Positions 1 to 8,484 of a DNA stretch of 64,000 nt are shown here, piece after piece; the first letter of the stretch is position 1, and each line of letters opens with the position of its first letter. This DNA comes from an uncultured Collinsella sp. (GTDB lineage Bacteria > Actinomycetota > Coriobacteriia > Coriobacteriales > Coriobacteriaceae), in assembly GCA_900540855.1 (NCBI GenBank), contig UQHK01000003.1:62001-126000 (forward strand), given 5' to 3'. The notes below the pieces were generated by a model. That model saw nothing but the letters and a program-made list of their open reading frames with translations. It was not told the origin of the DNA and ran no database searches. Position numbers and translations under genes: made by a program.

Positions 1-2202
1 CACAGTTACGGTCGCGGGGTCGGGCATCGGGGCATTGTTGTCGGACGTCGCGGAGAGCTCAAACTCAAACGCATCCGTATCCGCCCACTTGCGGCCCTCG
101 AGCACCTTGGTCAGACCAAAGTCAGTCTTGGTATCAACCGCTGTCGGCTTGGTTGCAAGGCTAAAGATAATCTTGCCGTTGTTGCCCAGGTGCGAATGCA
201 CGTGCGTGGAAGTCGCAACGGAGGAAAGGTCATTCCACCTGGGGTTAAGCACGTCGCGCGCGGTCTCGGTCTTGTTGCCGTTCGCCTCCACATCGTCCTT
301 GGTGGTATGCAGCTGGTCGATATAGGCCAAGCGCGCGGTTCCCTTATTAAAGGACCAATAGCCGTCATCTTTGACCAGAGCGCCGTCGTAGCTGGCGATC
401 TCGTGCCCCTCAAACTCCACAACGGCATAGTCGTCCTTCGGCTTGCCGTTTGCGCCCATCGCCACAAACTCGTCCTTGTAGTAATAGACGTCGTTGCCCT
501 GCGGCTTTACCGTCGCGCGCTGGGTGCATTCCTTGTCCGTGTAGATAGGCGTGATTTTTTGGAAGTAATAGTAGCTGTTGGTATCGGCGGGCTCAAACTC
601 GGCGACAACATCGCCCAGCTCGCCGCCCGACCACTTGTTGGCCAGGAAGTAGACCGTCTGGTTGTCGGCACCCTTATGTTTCTCGATATACTTCTTGAGT
701 CCGTCATCGGGCGTAAACAGGTTGTTACGCGCGGCGTCCTTGACGCTCGAGGTGTATTTAATCTGAATAGGCTTGATGTCATTGAGCGACGTGCGCTCAA
801 AGATCCCGTTTTCCATGTCCACGTGATAGCGGATCAGCGGAATCAGTGATGCGGGAATCTTGACCGTCACGATATCGCCCTGCTGCGCATTGGCAGAGCG
901 CTCGACGGTGATGACCAGGTCCTTGGCCACGCCCGAAAACTCGTACGTGTCCGTATTGCCCTTGGTTGTCTTGGTCACTTCATCAAAGGGGACGCCATTA
1001 ATCTGAGCGCTGACAAACGTATCGACCTGCATAAAGTCGCCCAGCTCATCACTAAAGGTGATGTAGCCGGACTTGCTCTCGTCGTAACCATCCTCGATCT
1101 GAGTGGGAGAGCCCTTGCCCGAGGTGATAGAGCTCGAGATATCATCAAACACCTTCTTGAGCTCATCGGCGTTCGACGCAGCCTTGTAGAAATCGGAATT
1201 CTCCGTGCGCTTACCAAGCTCATTGGTTGTGTAGGACGTGGCGTTTGGATAGTTGCTCGACACGGCGTGCATGAACTTGTTTTCGTTGCTCGTCCAGTAG
1301 TTCGTAGGATCGGCAGCGGGATTCGCACCATTAAAGATGCCGATCGTATAAATGTCGGCACCTTTATTCTTGAGACTCTTGGCGCTTTTGACGGCGCTAT
1401 CGGCAACACTTGCTTGGAATCCACTAGAACTCGTAGGTGAACCATCAGCGAAGAAGACAACGATCTTCTTGGCGTCGGCGCGACCAGACGAAAATACCCC
1501 ATCAGCCAGCTGTAAGCCATAGTCGGCGCGCGTGGCGCCATTAGGACTGATGGAGTTGACCGTACTCTTAAGGCTCGTCGCGTCATCGCCCGTGCAGGGC
1601 GTCAGCTTCTTCATGGTCTGCGAGTAGTTGTACCTATACCCCGACTCCCAATACGTGTCGTTGCCGACCCAATCAGCCCTACTTCCCGCAAACTTTACGA
1701 TGGCAACCTGATGCTGCTTGGAAGCATCGATCTTTGCATTCTGCTCGGCAATGGCGTCGATAAAGGAACTGGCAGCGTTCTTAAGTGCGGTGATGCGTTT
1801 GGTCTGATCGTTGCCGCCCATGCTCTCATCCATCGACCCGGAGGCATCAAGCACCATCACGATATCGAGCGGTTTAGTGACCAGCGACGTTGTGTCAGAA
1901 GTCGAAGACATCGTGGAGAGCGTTGTCACAAAGTCGGACTTTTCGTCCTCTGCGGGCTCGACCGTCTTGTCCGTCCAGATTCGGCCTACATAACGTGTCG
2001 TCTGGTCCTGCTCGCCGCCCGACGCCCAGTATTGCCAGCGGCCGGTAGTGTCGGGGTCGACTATCTTTTTGCTCGCCGTCGGTCCGTCCATTCCGGTGCT
2101 GGACCTGGCGTTGGCCTCGGGCAGCATGGCAAATGCTGCAGCCGGCAACACCAGCACTACGGCCAGTATCACCGCCAAGAGACCCCTCGTGTACTTACTC
2201 AT
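1..2202 (-). CDS. Secreted VWA-domain adhesin with pilin-type Ig-like domain, partial (C-terminus beyond window)
   Basis: The frame is open from an ATG at 2202 to base 1, giving 734 residues with no stop, so the C-terminus lies outside the window. A signal peptide (basic start, hydrophobic core, AFA cleavage region near residue 26) opens the protein. A von Willebrand A domain follows with a complete MIDAS: DASGS at residues 119-123, Thr224 in GATRAD, and Asp253 in FADGSP. The last visible residues (about 695-734, with FGLTKVLEGRKW and FEFEL) resemble the streptococcal FctA/Spy0128 pilin isopeptide domain, which usually repeats and leads to a sortase signal. The combination is typical of tip adhesins of sortase-assembled pili. 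The ribosome site GAAGGGAG lies 6 nt before the start. The upstream region carries a cluster of TGAGACA/TGTCTCA sites. The cell-wall sorting signal and any pilus sortase would be further left and cannot be seen. Confidence 0.85.
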   Translation of the reverse strand, partial: MSKYTRGLLAVILAVVLVLPAAAFAMLPEANARSSTGMDGPTASKKIVDPDTTGRWQYWASGGEQDQTTRYVGRIWTDKTVEPAEDEKSDFVTTLSTMSSTSDTTSLVTKPLDIVMVLDASGSMDESMGGNDQTKRITALKNAASSFIDAIAEQNAKIDASKQHQVAIVKFAGSRADWVGNDTYWESGYRYNYSQTMKKLTPCTGDDATSLKSTVNSISPNGATRADYGLQLADGVFSSGRADAKKIVVFFADGSPTSSSGFQASVADSAVKSAKSLKNKGADIYTIGIFNGANPAADPTNYWTSNENKFMHAVSSNYPNATSYTTNELGKRTENSDFYKAASNADELKKVFDDISSSITSGKGSPTQIEDGYDESKSGYITFSDELGDFMQVDTFVSAQINGVPFDEVTKTTKGNTDTYEFSGVAKDLVITVERSANAQQGDIVTVKIPASLIPLIRYHVDMENGIFERTSLNDIKPIQIKYTSSVKDAARNNLFTPDDGLKKYIEKHKGADNQTVYFLANKWSGGELGDVVAEFEPADTNSYYYFQKITPIYTDKECTQRATVKPQGNDVYYYKDEFVAMGANGKPKDDYAVVEFEGHEIASYDGALVKDDGYWSFNKGTARLAYIDQLHTTKDDVEANGNKTETARDVLNPRWNDLSSVATSTHVHSHLGNNGKIIFSLATKPTAVDTKTDFGLTKVLEGRKWADTDAFEFELSATSDNNAPMPDPATVTV

Positions 2203-2254
2203 CGCGTCTCCCTTCTCGCGGTCTCAGACCTTGCATCAGCCTAAAGTTACGGAA

Positions 2255-2334
2255 TGAGACACAATTAGGGCAGGTGACACATGTTCCAGATTCTGTTTTG
2301 GGCGTGAGACAAATGTCTCACCAAAGTTGAGACA
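2255..2334. promoter_or_regulatory. TGAGACA/TGTCTCA operator-like cluster upstream of the VWA adhesin
   Basis: A perfect palindrome with 8-bp arms, GTGAGACA-AA-TGTCTCAC, occupies 2304-2321. Further TGAGACA half-sites lie at 2255-2261 and 2328-2334. The cluster begins about 50 bp upstream of the adhesin start at 2202. Spacing and symmetry fit a dimeric activator or repressor. Coriobacteria carry many LuxR-family regulators, which is a possible but unproven class. The regulator is not in the window. Confidence 0.5.
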
Positions 2335-2387
2335 CGGCGTTTTCGCAGGAAAATAGGTGCGACTCAAGATGGACGGGGCAAAAGGGC

Positions 2388-2414
2388 CCGTTTTCCTCCG
2401 TCCTTGGGGGATCA
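2388..2414 (+). repeat. 27-bp dispersed repeat, copy 1 (inverted copy at 33666-33692)
   Basis: This segment matches the reverse complement of 33666-33692 at 24 of 27 positions; the three differences are adjacent, in the middle. Both copies contain the GGACGGAGGAAAACGG core, which resembles the GGGAC(A/G)G cores of the other intergenic hairpins in the window. Confidence 0.55.
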
Positions 2415-2442
2415 AGGGCCGTCACCGATATGGCGCCATTTC

Positions 2443-2594
2443 AAAACTATGCCGGTTTACTACGATAAAAATAAGATCCCCGACCACGCGTGACTTTTTC
2501 GCAAAACCGCAAGCCGTCTACCTGCGGTTTTGATTTTGCCAAATGCGGTGCGGTTGGGGGTAGGCGATTTATCGTAGTAATCCGGCATAGTTTT
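2443..2594. repeat. MITE-like element with 27-bp terminal inverted repeats
   Basis: The arms at 2443-2469 and 2568-2594 are inverted copies with a single mismatch in 27 bp (AAAACTATGCCGG...TACGATAAA). The 98-bp interior has no convincing ORF. It holds a second hairpin, AAAACCGCA at 2503-2511 pairing with TGCGGTTTT at 2523-2531. The 152-bp size and near-perfect ends fit a miniature non-autonomous mobile element or a large structured regulatory element. It sits between the 3' end of the hydrogenase operon and the adhesin promoter region. Confidence 0.6.
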
Positions 2595-2626
2595 GTTCGC
2601 GGCGGCTCCACCGCTCGTTTAAGCGC

Positions 2627-2658
2627 GGGGCCGGTGGGGCATTTGCCCCATCGGCCCC
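2627..2658 (-). terminator. GC-rich hairpin downstream of the hydrogenase operon
   Basis: GGGGCCGGTGGGG (2627-2639) pairs with CCCCATCGGCCCC (2646-2658) with one wobble, just after the ferredoxin stop at 2669. There is no clear T-run, so it may end the operon weakly or only stabilise the 3' end. Confidence 0.4.
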
Positions 2659-2668
2659 TATCCCAGCC

Positions 2669-3010
2669 CTATTCCGGTTTGGTTTCCACCGTGGGAGTCT
2701 TGTCCGCTGCGACTGGAGTGCGGGCGGTGTCCATAGTCAGGCAGTGCTTGGGGCAGCTCTCGATGCACTCACCGCACACCACGCAGGCATACGGGTCAAT
2801 CGACCACGTTCCGCCCTTGCGATCGACTGCGAGCGCGCCCGCCGGACAGCGACGCGCACACATGCCGCAGCAGATGCACGCGTCCATGTCGTTGACGATA
2901 TGCCCGCGCAAGCGCTCGGGTGCCGCGAGCTTCTCCTGCGGATAGCACACCGTTACCGGCTGCTTGACCATAGAGCCCAAGGCCGTCTTGGCAAATGTCA
3001 GCAAACTCAT
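2669..3010 (-). CDS. Group 4 [NiFe] hydrogenase ferredoxin-type subunit (EchF/HyfH/NuoI-like)
   Basis: A protein of 113 residues with two classical 4Fe-4S motifs: Cys45-x2-Cys48-x2-Cys51-x3-Cys55-Pro and Cys76-x2-Cys79-x2-Cys82-x3-Cys86-Pro. This is the size and layout of the polyferredoxin subunit that carries electrons to or from the small subunit in Ech, Hyf and complex I. It is the last gene of the operon, directly after the large subunit, matching the E-F order of Ech operons. The C-terminal 20 residues are a polar tail without further cysteines. Function is secure as an electron-transfer subunit; the external electron donor, probably ferredoxin, is inferred. Confidence 0.88.
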   Translation of the reverse strand: MSLLTFAKTALGSMVKQPVTVCYPQEKLAAPERLRGHIVNDMDACICCGMCARRCPAGALAVDRKGGTWSIDPYACVVCGECIESCPKHCLTMDTARTPVAADKTPTVETKPE

Positions 3011-3017
3011 GCCGCGC

Positions 3018-4106
3018 CTACCTTTCCGTGCAGCTAATGCAGGGGTCGATGGTCAGGATAATCATGGGCACGTTGGCGATGAGCACGCCCTGCAGCGCAT
3101 GCGTCAGACCCGCCAGGTTCTGCGACGTCGGCGTGCGCACGCGGAAGCGGTCCAGGTTCTTGGTGCCGTTGCCGCGCACATAGTAGTACGCCTCACCGCG
3201 CGGCTGCTCAATCACAACCTCGCCGCGTGCGCCGTCGGCCGGCGTAAGCTTGGTGCGCCCGCCGATCCCGTCGTGCGGAATCTTGCCCACAAGCTCCTTA
3301 ATGATGTCCATGGCCTGCGTGACCTCGGCACAGCGCACCTGGCAGCGGGCATAGCAATCGCCATCGGTAGCGACAATTGGCTCAAGCGCAGCCAGGTCCG
3401 CATAGGCACCGTCGCCAAACATGCGCACGTCGTAGCCCACGCCCGAGGCGCGGCCGAACGGGCCGACCATCGACAGATCCAGCGCGTCCTTCTTGCTGAT
3501 CACGCCCACGCCGTGCAGGCGCTCGCCGCAGCTGCCATCGTCCAAAAACGTATGCACCAGGGCCTCGTAGTCGGGGCGCATGGCGTCAAGCGTCTGGACA
3601 ATGCCCGCCAGCTCGGAGTCCTCAATGTCGTGCTTAAGGCCGCCGATCTCGTTAATCGACAGGATCACGCGACCGCCGCACGTGCTCTCAAAGATCTTGA
3701 GAATCTGCTCGCGCAGGGTCCATGACCGATAGAACAGCGCCTCGAAACCAAAGGCGTCGGCGAGCAGGCCCAGCCACAATAGATGCGAGTGGATGCGCGA
3801 AAGCTCATGCAAGATGGTGCGGATATACTGCACGCGGCCGGGCACCTCGATGTCAAGCATGCGTTCGCAGGCGCTGGCATAGCCGCAGCTGTGGCCCACG
3901 GCGCAAATGCCGCAGATGCGCTCGGCGATGTAGCCAAACTGATGCATGTCGCGCTTTTCGGTGAGCTTCTCGAGTCCGCGGTGCACAAAGCCGATCTGCG
4001 GAATTGCCTCGATGACACGGTCGTCCTCGATCACCAGGTCCAGATGAAGCGGCTCGGGCAGCACCGGGTGCTGCGGGCCAAACGGAATAACGGAGCGATG
4101 TGCCAT
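3018..4106 (-). CDS. Group 4 [NiFe] hydrogenase large subunit (EchE/NuoD-like)
   Basis: 362 residues. Both pairs of nickel-binding cysteines are present: RICGIC at residues 63-68 (Cys65, Cys68) and DPCISC near the end (Cys356, Cys359). Complex I NuoD lacks these, so this is a true hydrogenase large subunit and not a respiratory NADH dehydrogenase. The chain stops three residues after Cys359, so it has no C-terminal extension to be cleaved during maturation, as reported for some Ech/CooH-type enzymes. A GGAGG site overlapping the end of the upstream gene sets the ATG at 4106. No hyp maturation genes lie in the window, so they must be elsewhere. Confidence 0.92.
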   Translation of the reverse strand: MAHRSVIPFGPQHPVLPEPLHLDLVIEDDRVIEAIPQIGFVHRGLEKLTEKRDMHQFGYIAERICGICAVGHSCGYASACERMLDIEVPGRVQYIRTILHELSRIHSHLLWLGLLADAFGFEALFYRSWTLREQILKIFESTCGGRVILSINEIGGLKHDIEDSELAGIVQTLDAMRPDYEALVHTFLDDGSCGERLHGVGVISKKDALDLSMVGPFGRASGVGYDVRMFGDGAYADLAALEPIVATDGDCYARCQVRCAEVTQAMDIIKELVGKIPHDGIGGRTKLTPADGARGEVVIEQPRGEAYYYVRGNGTKNLDRFRVRTPTSQNLAGLTHALQGVLIANVPMIILTIDPCISCTER

Positions 4107-4111
4107 GGACC

Positions 4112-4828
4112 TTACGCCTCCTTTTTCTGCTTGTCGCGGGCGACTTTGGCGGCAAGCGCCGCGCGGACCTTGGCCGCTTTCTCGGGATCCATGGCGGCGA
4201 GCTTTGCCTCCATCTCGGCGGCCTTAAGTGCGGCCTTGGCAGCAGCTTCATCGTGCTGAGCATCGGAGCCGGTAGCCGCAGCGGACTGGGCGACGGCAGT
4301 GCCCGCAGCATCGCCGGCACCCGCAGCGCCCTCCCCCGCAGCAGCAGCGGCAGCGGCCTTCTCGGCTGCGGCCTTGCGCGCCTTGGCCTCGGCGGCGGCA
4401 CGGACCTTCATGGCCTTCTCGCGCGCGGCCTTCACCTCGGGCGTGATGACGCTCATGGGTTCGGCCGTTGAGACCTGGTAGAAAAAGCCCTTAAAGTCGA
4501 CCTGCATGTCAGTGATGGCAAGACCAAACAGGTCGTGCGCTTCGTTTTCAAACGGGAACACTGCCGGATAGTACGGGCTGATGGACGGAATCTCCTGGTA
4601 CTGGTCGATACCCTCGACTACCAGGTTCTCAATCGCATAGCTGCCGTCCTGCGCAATATGCTCCTGAGCAGCACGAACGTCGATAAACGTATAGACCAAG
4701 CGATACGATCCGTCGTCGACGTTGCGCTCGGCGTGCATCTGCACAAAGCGCGCGCCGGCACCCTTGAGCGCCTGCACATGCGGCAACAGTTCATCGATCC
4801 CGACGGTGGTATAAATTGCCTTTTGCAT
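4112..4828 (-). CDS. Group 4 hydrogenase 30-kDa-type subunit (EchD/NuoC-like) with Ala/Lys-rich tail
   Basis: Residues 1 to about 130 match the NuoC/HyfG N-terminal fold, including the conserved region around PYYPAVFPFENEAHDLFG. Family members of this type are usually about 120-170 residues; this one is 238. The extra C-terminal 100 residues are Ala/Lys/Glu-rich, low in complexity and likely helical or disordered (repeated AKARKAAAEK-like segments). The function of the tail is unknown. The start ATG at 4828 overlaps the stop of the small-subunit gene, indicating translational coupling. The protein scaffolds the small and large subunits. Confidence 0.85.
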   Translation of the reverse strand: MQKAIYTTVGIDELLPHVQALKGAGARFVQMHAERNVDDGSYRLVYTFIDVRAAQEHIAQDGSYAIENLVVEGIDQYQEIPSISPYYPAVFPFENEAHDLFGLAITDMQVDFKGFFYQVSTAEPMSVITPEVKAAREKAMKVRAAAEAKARKAAAEKAAAAAAAGEGAAGAGDAAGTAVAQSAAATGSDAQHDEAAAKAALKAAEMEAKLAAMDPEKAAKVRAALAAKVARDKQKKEA

Positions 4829-5409
4829 TACTTGGCCTCCTTTGCAGCGGCGGGCGCACCGTCAGCCGCGCCTGCGTCGACACCGGTCCCGACCCCCGCA
4901 GCGGCAACAAACCCGTCCTCGCCCAGCTCAACGCCACCGTCCCAGGTAGCAGCGCCGCCCACGGTAAGCGGATCGCCGCCAGCACGCATCACGGCCTCCT
5001 TCTGATCCAGGATGCCGCACGCCTCCACGATGGCATCGATCACCGTCTCGGGGCGAATGGCGCACCCGGGCGCGTACACGTCCACGGGAATCGCGCGGTC
5101 CACGCCGCCGATCACGTTGTAGGCATCGCGGAACACGCCGCCCGAACACGCGCAGATGCCGCACGCCACCACGCACTTGGGCTCGATCATCTGGTCGTAA
5201 ATCTGGCGCACGACGGGCAGGTTCTGGGCATTGACCGAACCCGTCACCAAAAAGATATCCGCATGCTTGGGGTTGCCGGTGTTGACCACGCCAAAGCGCT
5301 CCGCATCGAACAGCGGCGTGAGCGAGGCCAGCACCTCGATATCGCATCCGTTGCAGCTCGAACCGTCGTAATGAATAACCCACGGCGAGCGCGACATTTT
5401 ATGATCCAT
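4828..5409 (-). CDS. Group 4 [NiFe] hydrogenase small subunit (EchC/NuoB-like)
   Basis: 193 residues. It has the single proximal 4Fe-4S ligands of the NuoB/EchC family: Cys19-x2-Cys22 in SSCNGCDIE, Cys86 in the GICACSGG segment, and Cys116 in APGC. Two extra cysteines (83 and 88) flank Cys86. A strong AGGAGG 8 nt upstream supports the start at 5409. About 40 C-terminal residues form an Ala/Gly-rich extension beyond the family core. It passes electrons from the ferredoxin-like subunit to the NiFe site of the large subunit. Confidence 0.9.
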   Translation of the reverse strand: MDHKMSRSPWVIHYDGSSCNGCDIEVLASLTPLFDAERFGVVNTGNPKHADIFLVTGSVNAQNLPVVRQIYDQMIEPKCVVACGICACSGGVFRDAYNVIGGVDRAIPVDVYAPGCAIRPETVIDAIVEACGILDQKEAVMRAGGDPLTVGGAATWDGGVELGEDGFVAAAGVGTGVDAGAADGAPAAAKEAK

Positions 5410-5421
5410 GGATGCCGCCTC

Positions 5422-8304
5422 CTAAATAAACACGTCGACGAGGATGGGCATAAGGTTGAGCAGGCCAAACACCAGCGCCACGCCCCAGCCGAGCTTAAAG
5501 CAGCTGCGCCAGGTGCTGCGTGCGAAGGTGTTGTCGATCAGGACCTCGACAAAGTACGTCGCGGTCATCACGACCAGGGCGACCACCCAACTCACAGGGT
5601 TGTCCCAGACAAAGAACATGCCCACCCACATCAAAAACAGCACGGTCTCGCACCAGTGCATAAGGGTCATCTTGGCCAGCGTACCACCGCTCATCTCGGT
5701 GGCGACGCCCTGGACAATCTCCTGATGCGCGTGATGCGAGTACGAAAGGTCAAACGGCGACTTGCGCAGCTTGATGGTGAGTACCGCAAGCAGCGCCAGG
5801 AAAATGGGCGCACTGTACACGATGATGGGGGCCGACCGCCCAGTCACGGCGATGGAGTCGAAGCTATCGGTGGCAAGGTACAGGCCCACGCTCATCAGCA
5901 GAACGGCGGGCTCGTAACTCATGACTTGCAGCAGCTCGCGGTCGGCGCCGACCTGGGCAAACGGGCTTTGCGTCGAGGCGGACGCCAGCACCACAAAGAT
6001 CGCGGCGAGCGTCACCATAAAAGCGCACAGCAGCGTGTTGGAGCCCGACACAAAGATGCCGCCGCCCACGACGGTAAAGATGAGCGCGCACGCCATGTAG
6101 GTATCGTCCATGGTGTTTACGCTGGCGGGGGCCTTGCGCAGCAGCTTGGCAACGTCGTAGAAGGGCTGCAGCAGGCGCGGGCCCACGCGGCCCTGCATGC
6201 GGGCCGAAAGCTTACGGTCAAGACCGTCGATCAGGCCGCCCACAAGCGGCGCCAGCAGAGCAAACGCCACGGTACCAATAAAGATGCCCACGACGCCCGA
6301 ACCTTCGAAATACTTGCCGCGCAGCACCGAGGGCGCGCTCATGGCAAGTCTCTCGGGCCCAATCCACGCGCAACACAGCAGCGCAAACAAGATAATGCTG
6401 CAGCACACGACGCTACCCGCGGGGCCAATACGCTTCTCGCCAAGGGCGTCCTCCGAGTACCAATTGCGCTTTTCGGCCTTCACCTCGCGTCCCATCGAGC
6501 CGCGGAAATGGCGGTAATTGTCGGTTCCCACGCCCGAAAGATATACGTTTACGTGCGGTTTGTTGCTCACGCGGAATGAAGTCAGCAGCACCACGGCGAT
6601 AAATGCCACGATAACCACCATCAGATACATGGAGTCCTTGCCGATAACATACGGCACGCGGCCAAACACCATGGCCAAGTAAGGCGACACCAGGCCGCTC
6701 GAGATGAGCGGGAACGCCACGCAGCACAGAATCAGCAGCGCGGCGATGGTGTTGAGCGCCATCCATTCGGTCTTATGGACATTGACCTCAACGTTTTGAG
6801 CCGTGGGGTCGACGCCCGAAAGCTTGGCAAGCCACTTGCCCCAGAAGTAAAACGTCGCGGCCGAGCCAAAGGCAAGCACCATGATCATGAGCACGTTGCC
6901 GGTCTGCGCAAACGCCACCAGGGCGCCCCACTTGGACACGAGCATGCCAAACGGCGCCACGAACATGCCCATGATGCCCAGCATCATCAGACGCGTCAGG
7001 TGCGGCATGCGGCTGAACATACCGTCCATGTCCTCGATATTGCGGCTGCCGATATGATGCTCGGCCGTGCCTACGCACAGGAACAGCAGCGACTTTGCCA
7101 CCGTATGGAACAGGATCAGAAAGATGGCCGCCCATACGGCCTCGGGCGCGCCGACACCCAAGCAGGCACTGATGAGGCCCAAGTTGGAAATGGTGGAGTA
7201 CGCGAGCACGCGTTTGGCGTTGCTCTGCGAGATGGCCATGAGGGCGGCGAGCAAAAACGTGATGGCACCCACGCTCGTGACCATGAAGCCGGTCACGGGA
7301 TAGATGGCATAGAGCGGACTCAGCTTGACCATCAGGAACACGCCGGCCTTGACCATGGTTGACGAGTGCAGCAGGGCGCTCGTGGGCGTGGGGGCAACCA
7401 TAGCACCGAGCAGCCAAGTGTGGAACGGCATCTGTGCGGCCTTGGTGAGCGCGGCGAGCGACAGCAGAACGACCGGCATCACCAGCAGCGCGGACTGCGC
7501 GGTACCAGCGCCGGCAAGATCGATCATGCCCGAGATGGTCAGCGGCATGCCGTTGACGTGCAGGAACATAAGGCCCGCCAAAAACGCGATACCGCCCAGC
7601 ATGTTGAGGATGATCTGGGTGAAGGCGTTTTTAATGGCCTCGGGCGTGCGCGTGTAGCCAATCATAAGGAACGAACACACGGTGGTGATTTCCCAACCGC
7701 AGAACAGCCACTCCAGGTTGTCGCTTATCACGATGACGAACATGGCCGAGAGAAACAGGTACATGAGCGCCAGGAACTGCGGGCGACGGTCGGGAGCGGT
7801 CTGCCCGCGCAGCGCAGCCTCGTGCTCGTCGTGCGCCTGGAAGTCCTTCATGTAGCCCAGGGCATACACGCAGATCAGGCTGCCGACGATGCCGACGGCG
7901 AGGACCATGATCACACTCATGTAGTCCAGGTAGAGCGGCGTCGCCGTGACGGCTTCGGCCGCGGGCAGCGTCATGGCTGCAAAGGCGAACGAGCCCACCA
8001 GCTGGACTATGCCGAGCACCGTGGTGAGCGCGTTCCTATATTTGAACGCGTTGCACAGGATGACGACGCACAGGATGACATCGATGGCGGAGCTGATGAT
8101 CGAGAGCACATGCGAGGTGCCGGGGGCAACCTCAAAGCTCTGCGGACCCGTACCAAAAAACATGACGGCGACTACAACTGTCACCGCCATAATGATGCCG
8201 GAGCCTACAAGCCCTACCGCATCGCGGGCGCGGTCACCGTACGCAAACAGCATGCCCAGCGCCGGTACCAGCGGAAACAGGGTAAGGAAATACAGTGGTG
8301 TCAT
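5422..8304 (-). CDS. Fused membrane subunit of group 4 hydrogenase: NuoL/HyfB-like antiporter domain plus NuoH/HyfC-like domain
   Basis: 960 residues. The N-terminal two thirds are a Mrp/NuoL-type proton-translocating protein of many helices, with the conserved Glu in LFCGWEITT and the Lys/His region KAAQMPFHTWL ... PTPTSALLHSSTMVKAG. From about residue 660 the sequence becomes NuoH/HycD/EchB-like (MQGRVGPRLLQPFYDVAKL, QVGADRELLQVMSYEPAVLL, KLRKSPFDLSYSHHAHQEIVQG). In Ech and Hyf these are two separate proteins; here one frame encodes both with no stop between. It is the first gene of the operon, with GGGGGAG 8 nt before the ATG. It would couple H2 formation or uptake to ion translocation. 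Confidence 0.9.
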   Translation of the reverse strand: MTPLYFLTLFPLVPALGMLFAYGDRARDAVGLVGSGIIMAVTVVVAVMFFGTGPQSFEVAPGTSHVLSIISSAIDVILCVVILCNAFKYRNALTTVLGIVQLVGSFAFAAMTLPAAEAVTATPLYLDYMSVIMVLAVGIVGSLICVYALGYMKDFQAHDEHEAALRGQTAPDRRPQFLALMYLFLSAMFVIVISDNLEWLFCGWEITTVCSFLMIGYTRTPEAIKNAFTQIILNMLGGIAFLAGLMFLHVNGMPLTISGMIDLAGAGTAQSALLVMPVVLLSLAALTKAAQMPFHTWLLGAMVAPTPTSALLHSSTMVKAGVFLMVKLSPLYAIYPVTGFMVTSVGAITFLLAALMAISQSNAKRVLAYSTISNLGLISACLGVGAPEAVWAAIFLILFHTVAKSLLFLCVGTAEHHIGSRNIEDMDGMFSRMPHLTRLMMLGIMGMFVAPFGMLVSKWGALVAFAQTGNVLMIMVLAFGSAATFYFWGKWLAKLSGVDPTAQNVEVNVHKTEWMALNTIAALLILCCVAFPLISSGLVSPYLAMVFGRVPYVIGKDSMYLMVVIVAFIAVVLLTSFRVSNKPHVNVYLSGVGTDNYRHFRGSMGREVKAEKRNWYSEDALGEKRIGPAGSVVCCSIILFALLCCAWIGPERLAMSAPSVLRGKYFEGSGVVGIFIGTVAFALLAPLVGGLIDGLDRKLSARMQGRVGPRLLQPFYDVAKLLRKAPASVNTMDDTYMACALIFTVVGGGIFVSGSNTLLCAFMVTLAAIFVVLASASTQSPFAQVGADRELLQVMSYEPAVLLMSVGLYLATDSFDSIAVTGRSAPIIVYSAPIFLALLAVLTIKLRKSPFDLSYSHHAHQEIVQGVATEMSGGTLAKMTLMHWCETVLFLMWVGMFFVWDNPVSWVVALVVMTATYFVEVLIDNTFARSTWRSCFKLGWGVALVFGLLNLMPILVDVFI

Positions 8305-8454
8305 ACCATCACTCCCCCATGCAAAAACGCTGCAATTGTTTAACGTTATAGCTCAGTTGAGGAGTAGCGGCGGCAGGTTTTCGGTCAACTGGGGAGTTTT
8401 AGGCGTACGGGGTAAGGGCACGCCTGCTTTGGAGCAGAGGCGCGGCAAGAAAAA

Positions 8455-8472
8455 TGCGCCCCTGTGGGCGCA
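8455..8472 (-). terminator. Terminator of the orphan HTH gene
   Basis: TGCGCCC (8455-8461) pairs with GGGCGCA (8466-8472). On the minus strand the stem is followed by TTTTTC, directly after the stop of the gene at 8485. Confidence 0.6.
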
Positions 8473-8484
8473 CCATCCCGTTTG

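Noticed and set aside
4816..6579. Plus-strand open frame of 587 codons opposite the hydrogenase genes
   Set aside because: Arg/His/Ala-rich shadow crossing two real genes; no domain.
2669..8304. Reading the operon as respiratory complex I
   Set aside because: The large subunit keeps both CxxC nickel-ligand pairs, and NuoE/F/G, A, J, K, M and N are absent.
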